Positions 32,011 through 42,439 of a stretch of 64,000 nucleotides of DNA are shown here, in pieces (positions within the stretch are counted from its first letter, which is position 1; the number at the start of each line of letters is the position of its first letter). Origin of the DNA: Sepiola atlantica (lineage: Eukaryota > Mollusca > Cephalopoda > Sepiida > Sepiolidae); contig OY744525.1 of assembly GCA_963556195.1 (NCBI GenBank), positions 49,986,648-50,050,647 on the forward strand, written 5' to 3'. A model generated the notes under the pieces. That model ran no database searches. It was given only the letters and a program-made list of their open reading frames with translations, and was not told where the DNA came from. A program made the translations under genes and the position numbers.

Positions 32011-32317
32011 ATTCAATGATACAACAGGTATCTACCTCCCTCCCACCGCACAAGGATGGAAGGTGGGGATGTCCCGTCGGCATTCCCCTGTAGGGGCGCT
32101 TCAGGCAATTGGCCTTGAACCAACCCATTCTCAAGGAGAGAAGGTAAAGCCTGAGAGGGTGGACATCCTAAGACTACCCAGAACAAACACCTCAGTCTGA
32201 CAGAGCAGGGCCAGATGAAACCACAACAGCCCACCCTCTGTCGGACTGATCATCGAGGACGTATCCTCAACTGGTATAGAGTACCGAAAAGAATTCAAAG
32301 AATTCAATGATACAACA
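32011..32317 (-). mobile_element. SINE with second U2-type head, flanked by 16-bp TSD
   Basis: ATTCAATGATACAACA occurs at 32011-32026 and 32302-32317, a perfect target-site duplication. On the minus strand the insert carries GGATACGTCCTCGATGATC, matching U2 snRNA around its GATACGTCCTCTATC segment, rather than the 5' U2 segment of copies A-C. The body shares GTCCACCCTCTCAGGCTTTACC and GCGCCCCTACAGGGGAATGC with copies A-C. The TSD length indicates target-primed LINE-driven insertion. Short proteins readable here are artefacts. Confidence 0.85.
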
Positions 32318-32935
32318 AAATATTTCAAATACACTGTTCAGAAGATTTACAAAACACAGCCAATGCTATACTTCATTTGCATATTTATTTTATAAACCGT
32401 TTCTAATAAACTAATATTCTGTACGATTCATTTGCAATTTGATTCTCCTATTATATACTTAATGGTTTTCTTGATATTATTATTCTATATATTAATGCGA
32501 TATCATCAAAAGCTCTGCGCATGCGTGCCACACCTAGATTTGGAAAAGCATTCAAGTCATCTAATTTTCGTAATATTTTCAAGTATTTCCCTTCGGCGCA
32601 AGATTAGCGACGCAGTATTTTAGCGTCGTTTTTTTTACGTCGTCCCAACTGGTTTATAGTTCGATCCCAACCAACCTCTAAAAATTTTTTTCTATATCGA
32701 AGAGGGGGATGGAGGTAGGGAGGGGACGATCGGGAAGACACATATTAATACGATAGCGTGTGTGTTATTTTGTGCGGCACGCTTACATCAAAAGCAACGA
32801 CCTTCTGAATCTTTGTATGCTACTCATGAATTGGAGCCAAATTTGATTTAATCTAAAGCATTTACAAAGTAATGTATAGGTTAGGAATAAGATAATTAGT
32901 ATTGAAAACATCATTTCATGTAATTTACACGGGTC
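32318..32935. other. Non-coding; possible B box at 32663
   Basis: ATAGTTCGATCCC at about 32657 resembles a pol III B box without a convincing A box. A G-rich run lies at 32702-32725. 32925-32945 has ACACGGGTCCTGCTAGTTATT, a degraded element end. Confidence 0.4.
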
Positions 32936-32941
32936 CTGCTA

Positions 32942-32942
<1 letters not shown>

Positions 32943-33027
<85 letters not shown>

Positions 33028-33028
33028 C
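32943..33028. repeat. (TTA)n microsatellite
   Basis: About 28 TTA units ending in CAGTAGTATTA. Confidence 0.95.
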
Positions 33029-33253
33029 AGTAGTATTATTAATTAAAGCTATTTAACGAAAAAGTGTCAAATACCAAATAGTAACTTCCGTTTGATTATT
33101 TTGAAATTCTAATGATAACTTCCGGTTAAGTTTATGCACAAGTACATTTGCACATAACAAAAACTTACATTTCTTGAGCGCAATGACTAACAAAGTTTGT
33201 CTTTTAATAATTAAATAGATACGTTTATTTTTAAAACTAAATTTGTTGTTTTT

Positions 33254-33290
33254 GGTGGTGGTGGTGGTGGTGGTGGTGGTGATGATGATT

Positions 33291-33325
<35 letters not shown>

Positions 33326-33326
33326 A
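33254..33326. repeat. (GGT)n-(GAT)n compound repeat
   Basis: GGT units followed by GAT units. Confidence 0.95.
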
Positions 33327-33505
33327 TTTGTTGTTTTTTCCTAATTAATAAAATGTCACTATGTTCATGCACAGTAAATTTCCACAACATTAGAATATAT
33401 CACATAACGTCATGACAATTATTATTTTTTTTTCTCCAAATTACAGAATATGAAATGAAAATAGGCTACAGCTAGATTATTTGCTCGGGGAGGGGGGGGG
33501 TGCTA

Positions 33506-33507
<2 letters not shown>

Positions 33508-33552
<45 letters not shown>
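33508..33552. repeat. (TA)n microsatellite
   Basis: Preceded by a G9 run at 33490. It borders the next dispersed repeat. Confidence 0.95.
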
Positions 33553-33553
<1 letters not shown>

Positions 33554-33554
33554 T

Positions 33555-34165
33555 AGAATCCCAAGACGAGTAAAATAAATACATCGAACAGAACAGTTTT
33601 ATCATGTTATGATCCCTTACAAAGATTAAAATTAAGATATAATTCTACTATATCTTATGTTTAGAATCATTATTCGAATTCTGATCAAAATCCATTACAT
33701 GATTCTGATTCTAGAAAATATCTAAAATTTAAGGTGTAAACTTTAGTAGTCTTAAATAGAAATTGAAATTAAGAGAATCTTGATTCATTGGTATCTAATG
33801 ACTATGGATCAAATTTAATGCAAATCTGAAATATAATTGAATTATCAAATGTGAGGTTGTACCCATATTATGCCCCCTAAAATCCTTTAAAATACCCCAA
33901 AGAAACTGAAATTTGGGGAATATTTATTAATTAATGACTATTGTTGAAATTTCGCAAAAAGTAGAGGTACCTGAATTTTTATGGAGGGCGTCCACACCCT
34001 TTATTCCTTTTGCATAAAGCTAAATTAAACTAAATATAGGCCACACTACGCCTAGCAACTGTTTTCCAAAATTCATAAAGATCAGTCATTAGTTTAGTAG
34101 TGAATCATGCACATACAAATATATAAACATATACACATACCTAACTTTATATAAATAGAAATATA
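33555..34165 (-). repeat. 620-bp dispersed repeat, copy 3
   Basis: Reverse complement of the 5570 and 24165 copies, from ATCCCAAGACGAGTAAAAT to ACATACCTAACTTTATATA. Confidence 0.75.
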
Positions 34166-34449
34166 AGTCGGCTTATACAATTTCTAAGTCTGCAATATGT
34201 GGATTTAGTTAGTCTCCCTAAGATTTAAACCTCGTAAGGGCCGTCTATTAGTGTTAGGATAGTACCACTGTCACTAGGAATATGGAAGAGGGGAATGCTT
34301 CTGTATTGTTAACAGGTGGAGCTGTGGATAGCATTTCTTGTGAATGACCTATATAAATTGTGTTTACCTTTTTACTGGAAATGCATTATTAATGATATGT
34401 GTACGTGCATGTTTTTATAACTAACTAAAATCTTTTTGTGTATACACAC

Positions 34450-34525
34450 ATATATATATATCTATCTATATATATATATATATATCTATATATATATATA
34501 TATAATATCTATATATATATATATA
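34450..34525. repeat. Interrupted (TA)n with TCTA variants
   Basis: TA repeats broken by CTATCTA units. 34166-34449 shows nothing recognisable. Confidence 0.9.
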
Positions 34526-34539
34526 GGCAGCAAGTCGTT

Positions 34540-34769
34540 ATTTATGCAGGCATGGTAAAATGACACAGCATTTTCGCATTTTGTGATTTTGAGAGAGATA
34601 TTCTCGATGCGTCAAGCAAACTTTCTAGTCTCCGAGTGATGGCCGAATCAAAAATACTTAGAAACATATTACACCGGCTAGCACCAGAAACCAGAAAGAT
34701 TGCTGGACGCATCAAGAATATCACCCAAAAATCACCAAACGTGAAAGTTCCGTGTCCTTTAACAACGCC

Positions 34770-34770
<1 letters not shown>
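34540..34770. other. Unassigned complex sequence
   Basis: A GC-richer, non-repetitive looking 230 bp between TA tracts. Both strands are open for about 60-80 codons (plus: AESKILRNILHRLAPETRK; minus: FLSIFDSAITRRLESLLDAS). Neither matches a family I know. The plus frame runs into CA and TA repeats, so at most this is a fragment of an element's coding region. Confidence 0.3.

Positions 34771-34786
<16 letters not shown>

Positions 34787-34829
<43 letters not shown>
34787..34829. repeat. (CA)n-(TA)n microsatellite
   Basis: CA repeats at 34770-34788, then TA. On the minus strand the TA tract begins about 30 bp after the hammerhead-like motif at 34866-34910. Confidence 0.95.
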
Positions 34830-34833
<4 letters not shown>

Positions 34834-34861
34834 TAAATATTTGTTTTTATCTACATATTTT

Positions 34862-35000
34862 ATCTACATAAATATACGTTTCATCCTTACGGGAATCATC
34901 AGTGTAGAGATGATTATTCATACCAGTTTCAGGACTCGAACCCTCGAACATGAGTCATGTTTATAACTCAAATTCCGACGCTTTAATCCTTGCGGCCACT
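34862..35000 (-). repeat. tRNA-like boxes plus hammerhead-like motif
   Basis: Minus strand: TGGCCGCAAGG (A box, 34988-34998), 46 bp, GGTTCGAGTCC (perfect B-box consensus, 34932-34942), then CTGATGA (34896-34902), TTCC-CGTAA-GGAT hairpin, GAAAC (34878-34882). Stem III ACGTA/TATGT has a 4-nt loop and the triplet is GTA. Stem I does not pair at the correct register and the closing pair of stem II is T-T, so cleavage is doubtful. This copy has the best pol III boxes of the four composite units. Confidence 0.6.
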
Positions 35001-35066
35001 ATCAACAACCCGATAAATCATCGAGAGAAACCTATTAAAGGCAGCCATTAAGAGAGTGGTCAACTG

Positions 35067-35069
<3 letters not shown>

Positions 35070-35108
<39 letters not shown>

Positions 35109-35224
35109 TGTGAAAATATATGTTTTAGTATATACTTTCAATACATTATTATGTCAATATTGGATATGTCCAACTCAAGCTCGTCAGAAAGTACATAAAA
35201 AAAAAAATATATATATATATATAT
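35070..35224. repeat. (TA)n tracts
   Basis: TA at 35070-35105 and 35207-35224. 35225-35710 has open frames without known motifs; nothing else seen. Confidence 0.85.
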
Positions 35225-35714
35225 AATTTTTCAAAGATCATCATTTGACATTTGAAGAGATGGCCAAAAGTTACACAAGAACATCCGCAACCATCGTCGT
35301 CCATCGAAGTCAACATAAAATGAACACAAACCAAGGATTGGAAAACAGGGAACTCCATTCAGGATGTATTTGTCTCCATGATCCCCCATTTCTTCAATCA
35401 AATAATAATAAGTACTGTACGAAAATCACTTTTATATTCATAGCCTGAAACTTTCAGCTTCACTTTGATAGGAGTGAGTGGAAAATCAAGGAGATTTTTC
35501 TTCTCTCATAAATAATGCAGGAGTGCAGAAGCCAATCAGATTGCATCAATTGACAGATAAAATTTGAATAATCCAATCAGAATATGGTACATTAAACCAA
35601 TGGAAATTATGGCAATTCAAGCAACTGACTATAATGGACATTTGATGTCTGTCTGTGACCGAAGCTATGTCTGATTACTTAAAAATACCACATCAAAGAT
35701 TATTTATTACTAGT

Positions 35715-36010
35715 ATACTAGTCTTCTGTCAAAAATGACAAACAAAAAAAATGATACTTTGTCAGTCTTCGCATTTGCTATTTATCTTTATATGTTACTA
35801 AAATATTCATATAAAATAATAGAATTAGGTTAGCAATTTAATTTTTTGTATATAAATTATTATTATCATTTCTGATGACCTAAAGAAAAGAACACCCACT
35901 ATTGACTTTTTATTATGAAGTGGAGGATTTTTTCCTAATTTATTTTAAATGGCAAGGTAAGTCTGAGGTGGTTGTCTGACTTGCTATTTGCTTTCTTGCT
36001 TCCCCTCAAC
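35715..36010 (+). repeat. Dispersed repeat A, copy 2
   Basis: Matches 600-905 in order and strand. It is followed by unrelated sequence and a (TA)n tract at 36090-36125. Confidence 0.7.
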
Positions 36011-36084
36011 ACTTGCAATGGCTTCGGTCGGGGGCTAGAAAAAACAGCTATTTTACTCATTAACTTTTGCATAGTGAAATGAAA

Positions 36085-36131
<47 letters not shown>

Positions 36132-36315
36132 TTAAACTAAAAGTATACTTTTAGTAGATAGAACCTATAGTGAAATGGTTTAAGCTCAATATACGAGATA
36201 GAGCAATTATAAAGATAGATGAAAGAAGAGGGATAAACATGTACGAATGACAAATTTATTTCAACTTCGATTGTTCAATGCAAGGTATACTCGGTAAACA
36301 ATATGTTTATTATTC

Positions 36316-36366
36316 TTTCCTCAAGCCAAGGCTTTTCAAAGATTAAAATCTTATCATTAGAGGAAT
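36316..36366 (-). ncRNA. Broken hammerhead in PLE terminal repeat
   Basis: Same fold as the motifs at 61699 and 62189: AGGAA/TTCCT stem I, AAGATT stem II, AAGCC-TT-GGCTT stem III. The core reads CTAATGA (36354-36360), so the invariant G5 is lost, and the base after TT at the cleavage site is G, which violates the NUH rule. Predicted inactive. Confidence 0.7.
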
Positions 36367-37835
36367 TACATAGATAGATAAGTTGGCAGTGGAAAAGCCA
36401 AAATTCAAAATTTGAAAAAATATTAAGTAATGGAGAGTGAGAAAGTTCGTGTAAAAAAATATGGGGTCTGTCTAGTTGGTAAATGTCTGTTGATGAGGTG
36501 TCCAATGAAAGGAGATTTACAGATGGAAAAGAAGGGTTTTCGCGAAGGCAGCATAGAAAAAAGTTCAAGAATGAAGTAAATCCAATAGAGAGATGTTTAG
36601 TTCAGTCGTAGGTAGAGCGCACTTATTCGGAAGTAATATTGAGAATTCAGGCTATTTTAAAAATACTTCCGTGGACCGAGAGTGTAACTGAAGTTGAACT
36701 GTGTACATTAAACGTTGGCAGTGAGATATTTAAGCAATTCTAAGAAAAACGAAATCCTTTAGTTGAAAACGAGGCCAAATGAGGAAGAGGGGTGGGAAGG
36801 GATAAAGAAAAAGCATAAAGGAAAGAGGGTGATGGGGTTAGTTGAATGAGCTATGGCCGATGCTGGGAAGAGAGAGGGGGAGGGATTGTTTGGATACTGT
36901 TTATTGCTGGTAAGCACTAAAGCCGGTGCGAGTGGGGCTATATAAGCTAGAAACAGAAAGGAGATTCAGGTCATTGAGTGAATATAATATTTCTGAAAAA
37001 CGGAGGGGGAGCGGTCCCGTAATTAAAACGGATTTTGAACGAACTTATATATAATTTCGAAAGTTTAAAAGGATTTCAGTTGGGAAATTAGGGTTCAAGT
37101 GAATGGGAATCTGGGATTTACATGTTAAATATGGGATAAATCGGACAAAAATTAGTGTTTCAGAGTTAGATGTATAAAGATGTTAAAGTATTCCCAGTTG
37201 GTTAAATATTAAGTGTATGACTAAATAATAAAACTTAATGTATAACTGAAATAAGGATTGGGAGCAATGTTTGTCTGCTTGCAACAATTGATTTATAGTA
37301 CAAGTATTATGGGGTAGGGTTGAGTTGAATTTTGTAAACTTAGGTGAAGCATTAGTGTGTTGAAATTATAAATATACTTTAAGGGGGAGCAAATGGACCA
37401 TTTAAGGAGTAATCATGGAGCGTAGTTTAAAGGTGAGAGAAATGAAATCTATGAGAAAAATATTGTCGGTAGAGCGAAGCATATACAGAGTCGATGGAAT
37501 GAATACAAGGGAGATAAAAAAGCAATGAATGAGTGTGTGCGAAGGTTGGCAAATAAATGAAAAAAATGAAGAAGAGTGGAATAGGAATTATAATGTTGAA
37601 TAGGAATTATAATGTTGAAGTAAAAGCAGTTAAGGATTCGTGAGGTGGAGGAGAATAATATTAGTTCTCAATTTACATTAAGTGCTATGGGTTAATATAG
37701 TTATTAGGTGTACAGGAGAGGATGCGTTATGTTATTGGGATGGTTATTTGTAAGGTTGGAAAAGTTAAGAATTAAAAATTAAAAATTAACAAATTAATGA
37801 ATTTAAAAATTAGTCTAATGTTAGAAAAGGGGGTG

Positions 37836-39290
37836 TTAGCTGGGATGAGGGGTGTCAGAGAGAGTAATGAAATTTGTGTATTCAAATTTTCGCTTGTGCC
37901 TGCAATTTGAGATGAGTTCATTTTTAGAGTTAATAATATTTTTGCTTTTACTGCTGTAGCTATCATAAATGTTTCTAATGTACATAGTTGGCAAAAAGCA
38001 GATCCCGGAATGTAGGAATTAGACCTTTTTAATATGTCCAATGTAGGGAGTAGAGAGTGTTTTTACTGTTAAAGCTTTTTATTAGATTGAATAGAGAGGT
38101 GCTAGTGGCATTGTTATTATTGTGCTTGAAAGAGTATTGATTTATACCTCTCCAGGAGTTAGGCACAAGGCCAGTTTTTATCTTACTCCCACAAGTAAGA
38201 TGTGACCCAAGGTCGGGTCGGGAAAGTGGGATTTAAAAATTGCCTGGGCATTCCCGGTAGAGGCGCCCTCAGGCAGTAAGCAATAAACTTACTCCTCCCC
38301 AAAGAGGGGAGGCAAAACCTGGGAAGGTGGACCTCCCAGAACTGCACAGGACAGACCCATTGACCGGCGTAAATCAAGACCTGAAGGACAAGACAACACC
38401 AGTATGGGGTGCAGTATCCATCGGAACAGATATTACACTTTGATCTTAGCCAAAAGGCCAAAGATAGATTTGAGATTCGAGTCTTGATGGGGAAGGCACT
38501 TGCCCCAATATAAGTGTGTATTTTGTATGGGATTGTTATTATAGTATTTGTGTTATTTATAGTATCGGGAATGTTCTGGGTTTGTATGTTCATATTCTGG
38601 GCCAAAGTTAAGTTGGATTTGTTAGGTGAAGAAGATGAGATAATTTGAGGGGTGAGATCAAGATTATTGTTAGTTAGCAGGGGTTGTTGGTTAGTGTGAG
38701 AGGTGTTATTTAGGGTGTCGTTTGATACAGGGAGTTAGAGATGGAGAGAGCTATAGGGTGAGGGGAGAATTTGTATGTTTGTGTTTGTTTGCATAATAGT
38801 GTTTTGGGGGAATTGCTTAACAGTGCAAGCATAGATAATGTTACTTTGTATGCAATTGCTATTTAACGGGCATTCTCTAGATTTCTGGCAGTTGCAATTA
38901 TTAGTAGGGTGTATAGTGGGTGCTGGTTGTTGGGCAGATTTAATTTTTTTGTTATTAGATGTGATGATGATTTGTGCTATATTGGCCATTGTGGAGTAGG
39001 AAATTTTAATAGAGTTTTTATTTAAAATAGGGCTGTATTTATGCGGGTGCTTGAATGAGTTATCTAAAATTTTGAAGAATTCCTTAGCGATATTTGTTTT
39101 CATATTGCAGTTATAGGGTGGGTTAAACCAAATACTATTCTTTCTTCTAATTCTTTTATTTTTACTGTGTTCTTGAGGGTCAGTTAGTTTGTCAATATTG
39201 ATAGTTTTTGTGGGTATATTTATATGTTTTGGTTTTCTTGGGTAGTGTAGTATTAGTCCGCTGTTTATCCTGTATTGCCATTTGGTGTGT
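37836..39290 (-). pseudogene. Penelope-like GIY-YIG endonuclease region
   Basis: The minus strand encodes the C-terminal part of a PLE polyprotein in several frames. In order: RRKNSIWFNPPYN, TNIAKEFFKILDNSF, NKNSIKISYST (conserved linker after the reverse transcriptase), CNCQKSRECPLNSNC (the PLE Cys cluster), NIIYACTV (GIY-like), YIGASAFPIKTRISN (YIG motif with the conserved Arg), then after the SINE FKHNNNNATSTSLFN, SNSYIPGSAFCQLC, and NELISNCRHKRKF (C-terminal signature). The stop is near 37836. Between the GIY-like and YIG motifs there are about 110 residues instead of roughly ten, so extra DNA lies there too. Two frame changes and the SINE make it non-functional. Family recognition is from memory of these motifs and is strong because seven occur in the right order. 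Confidence 0.85.
38141..38465 (-). mobile_element. SINE with U2 snRNA-derived head (copy C), inside PLE
   Basis: On the minus strand it starts GGCCTTTTGGCTAAGATCAA, followed by AGTGTAATATCTGTTC, GATTTACGCCGGTC, CTCTTTGGGGAGGAG, and the tail TGGCCTTGTGCCTAACTCC. It splits the PLE GIY-YIG region between TRISN and FKHNNNN, so it is younger than the PLE insertion. I see no clean target-site duplication. Confidence 0.9.
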
Positions 39291-39579
39291 AATTACATTT
39301 AAAGGTTTGTTCTTCTGGATAAAGGGATTATTTTCGTATTTAATTTCATCAGTGTATCCCAAATTAAGTATTGTAGAAGTTGGAATTTTGTTCGAAGATA
39401 GATCTATTAGCAGATAACTTTGAAATTCTATTAGAGACTGAAGGGACTATTGAATTAATGATGGATTTTGGGTGGTTAGTAGTAAACATATTTTTTTTAC
39501 CGAGTATACCTTGCATTAAACAATCGAAGTTGAAATAAATTTGTCATTCGTACATGTTTATTCCTCTTCTTTCATCTAT

Positions 39580-39582
<3 letters not shown>

Positions 39583-39618
<36 letters not shown>
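39583..39618. repeat. (TA)n microsatellite
   Basis: Immediately follows the PLE terminal sequence. Confidence 0.95.
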
Positions 39619-39620
<2 letters not shown>

Positions 39621-39754
39621 AATAAATAGGCATACATCGTTGTTGAATTTAAATCGTTAACAACTTCCTGGAACAATGCGAAAAACGTTCTATGTGCGTT
39701 TCTCCACCGTCTTTTTAAAATTCTCTTCCTTCTCCAGCGTTTGTGTTCATTTGC

Positions 39755-39880
39755 TTTTGACACCTCAGGATAATTCAACGAATAATCGAAAACGTTCGTG
39801 AAACTTATGGAACATTTATTAATCTTTTTGATTTTAATACAAAAAAGACCATCACAAAAAGTTTTTAAAATTTTGAAAAA
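39755..39880 (-). repeat. Dispersed repeat C, inverted fragment
   Basis: Reverse complement of the 29460-29560 portion of repeat C (CGAAAACGTTCGTGAAACTTA corresponds to the segment around 29515). Confidence 0.65.
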
Positions 39881-40084
39881 GATATAATTAAACAGACAAA
39901 TTCTTTTTTTTTAACAATGTTTACATAAATGAGAAAATGCTGCTTAAATACACACAGTTTAGTTTTCTTGAAAAATTAGAAGTTTATATTTCAATACTTT
40001 ACAGAAGTAATAAAGTCGCCATTTTATTTTGAACCCAAAGAAAGATAGTTAAACTTCAAGTTTTGATTTTATAGTAATTATGTT

Positions 40085-40345
40085 TATTAGACTAACTTTA
40101 GGAGAGTAGAAAGTGGACCTTGGGTTTCCTTTCGGCAGCCTCGTAACTCCTGCTTCCCTTATTTTGTCCTTTAGTCCTCACATTTCATGAGTGATTTTTC
40201 TGACAAAGTGGGAAGAATTACTGTTTTCTGGGTCGGAATCTATCTATTTAACACTTATCGTTGGCTAGTTTTTGACCTGGAAGTTGTAATTTTTTTTAGC
40301 TTCTTACATTAAGTTGCTTTGTGGCTTGTCTGGAGCGATTTCTAT
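40085..40345 (+). repeat. 260-bp dispersed repeat D, copy 1
   Basis: Matches 44187-44440 on the same strand: GGAGAGTAGAAAGTG, TTGTCCTTTAGTCCTCACAT, CTGGGTCGGAATCTATC, CACTTATCGTTGGCTAGTTT and TGTCTGGAGCGATTTC. No conserved frame between copies; class unknown. Confidence 0.75.
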
Positions 40346-41245
40346 TAAAAAAAAAACTGTATGTTTAAAAACTGATTTTCTCTTCCTTTTAATATTTGAA
40401 GAATTATTTTAGGGTTAGGTTTGTGGTCAAAGTTAGGGTTGAGCATTTATCACATCTTTATCACAATGTAGCAGACGATCTCTTTGAATTCTCCATTCAT
40501 AGATTGATTACTTGTTGGGTTTTACAGAATATCAACTGTTGTTGGGTAATTTTATTACATAACGAGAGCCGTGTTTGTGACACTTAAGGGTCAGAGGTGA
40601 CCACAGAATGGAAGTCGCAAAACCACATGACTTCCGAGTGGAGATTTTCTGTGTTTTCTTTTGTTTTGCAATACTTCTAGTAGGAAAGCAGCACAGAGTG
40701 GCTGGGTGTAACGAGACGAGTTATAAGTCTATCTATATGTCTATCTTTCTTTTTCTACATGCGTACGAAAGTAATCTGCTCCTCTTATGTTTTCTATGAC
40801 TGTTCCTCTCTTTTTAAAATCTGTAAATCAACATCGGTGTCCGAGTGGTTTTGTCAGTGTTTGCATCAGTAAGTGCAAGTATAACAATTTTATGCTGAAA
40901 CTGTACGTTTTGTATACAATTTGGTTGTTATTAATTTGTTTTGTAGGTATATATTTTGTAAACAAATAGTCTGTAAACGATGGTCTCTGTTTAACCCATA
41001 GATGGAACCCTGACAGGTACTACCATTCCTCCGGGTCAGAGTGAACGTGGGAGTAGTTGTAACTAAGGGATGACTCCACACTCCCCAAAGCTCCCAAACT
41101 GGAGGCTCACTACTAGATGCAGTTTTGTGCCATACCCAAGACAGACTGTAGAGTAGACAGAAAAGGTTGTTGTTATATCTGTTACATTCAAGTATAACGA
41201 TTTTGAAATTTTATAAAATAATCAACTACTCGTTTATATTTATTT
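40346..41245. other. Non-coding; possible tRNA-like A box at 40836
   Basis: GGTGTCCGAGTGGTTTTG at 40836 resembles the start of a tRNA-Ser/Leu, but no B box follows at a sensible distance. Short frames at 40396-40969 have no recognised motif. Confidence 0.4.
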
Positions 41246-41249
41246 CATC

Positions 41250-41482
41250 GACCTCTCCAGGAGGTTAAACACAAGGTCAGGTGTCAAGTTCAAAAGCCAC
41301 AAAAATGTCTGAGCAGCCCTGGCGGCATTCCCTGGTAGGGCGCCTCAGGCGATTAGCGATAAACTCAAAGAGAAGGTAAAGCCTGGGAGGGTTGACTTCC
41401 TGTGACTGAACAGGACCCTACCTCAGCCCGACAAAGTCACTGTCAGACTGATTGTCGAGGACGTATCTGGTACGAACAGAAA
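41250..41482 (-). mobile_element. SINE with second U2-type head (copy E)
   Basis: Minus strand: TTCTGTTCGTACCAGATACGT then CCTCGACAATC, matching U2 snRNA (CTGTTCTTATCAG..GATACGTCCTC) with the middle deleted. The body has GTCAACCCTCCCAGGCTT and GAGGCGCCCTACCAGGG, and the tail has CCTTGTGTTTAACCTCCTGG. It joins the head type of 32011-32317 to the tail type of copies A-C, so both belong to one superfamily. Confidence 0.8.
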
Positions 41483-42055
41483 TGAGTTACAGAGTGAGAT
41501 TTTACCTTTTCATGACAAGATATTTATTTTAGCAGCACACTTAACCCTTAAATTCGTTTTGTTTCAAATATGGCACATTCCAACAAAATGCCTATTTAAT
41601 ATAATATTCAACGAAAATGTGTCAAACTGCAACTTGTTTCACATCCGCAACGAGCCTGTTTACAAGTGTGAGTAGGTATTAGTATGATGTTGTTTTAGCA
41701 CACCCGCTAAATAGGTAATCAGTATCTCCGATGACATGAGCGAGTGTCATCGGTGTGGCATCTGCCTAATTCAAGAGCCTAAACTTTTAAATTTGTTCAT
41801 TATGATGTTAAGTAAAAATCATTTTATGATTCTCTCGTGTATTATGATTATTTAGATGCATACATTGTAGTATTTTGTTATACATGTACAATTGTATGCC
41901 ATTTGTTGCACATTTGCAACATCATTTATTTTTGTTCAATAAATGTTTTTTTGTTCACTAAATTTTTTTTTTTTTTTAAATAATTTATACTACTTTATAT
42001 TACCCTATGAAACGTTTTTCACTTTTTTCAAACCAATATAAAAAATAAAGCATTT
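41483..42055. other. AT-rich non-coding DNA
   Basis: Nothing recognised; T10+ runs at 41966. Confidence 0.5.
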
Positions 42056-42059
42056 AAAG

Positions 42060-42242
42060 GTCAAGACTATCTGAGAGGATTGCATCAGGAGTCGGGTACT
42101 TTCTGTGGCAGTAGAATGATCCAACCATTCTCCCAGTAATCTCAGCAACAGAATATAAATTTTTATTTGGAGTGAAAGTCAGTCCTAGGAGCGTAAAGGC
42201 TTCCTCGAAGAGAGAGCACTTCATTTCAACTGGAGCAAAACG
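42060..42242 (-). pseudogene. LINE fragment
   Basis: Reverse complement matches 19612-19800: TTTTGCTCCAGTTGAAATGA, TGGCTCTCTC/GTGCTCTCTC, ACTCCAAAT, GATCATTCTACTGCC and CGACTCCTGATGCAATCCTC. An internal piece of the same LINE family, both ends lost. Confidence 0.75.
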
Positions 42243-42439
42243 AATGATATAAAAAATAAAGCATTTAAGAATTAAAGTGCACTTTTACTCTGATTTTATT
42301 TTTTGATTATTATTGAAAAAAATACTGTTTAAGGTGAGTAAAAGGGTTTTTATCAAATAATTCACTATCTACACAAATTTCAAAAGAAGTTTCAACACAA
42401 ATATTTGAACAGATGTACTAGCACAGATTTACTAGTAAG

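Larger units (their letters stand above)
36090..39600 (-). mobile_element. Penelope-like element remnant with inverted ends
   Basis: The element reads on the minus strand. Its coding remnant is at 37836-39290. The 36126-36650 end matches the terminal-repeat family at 61.1-62.4 kb. The last 100 bp at the other end (39490-39590) carry the same terminal sequence inverted (CCGAGTATACCTTGCATT, TTTGTCATTCGTACATGTTT). PLEs are known for pseudo-LTRs that may be inverted. The reverse transcriptase domain is missing: only about 190 bp separate the linker region from the inverted end. 36650-37836 is minus-strand 3' DNA with no recognised domain. A U2-SINE sits inside. Confidence 0.8.
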
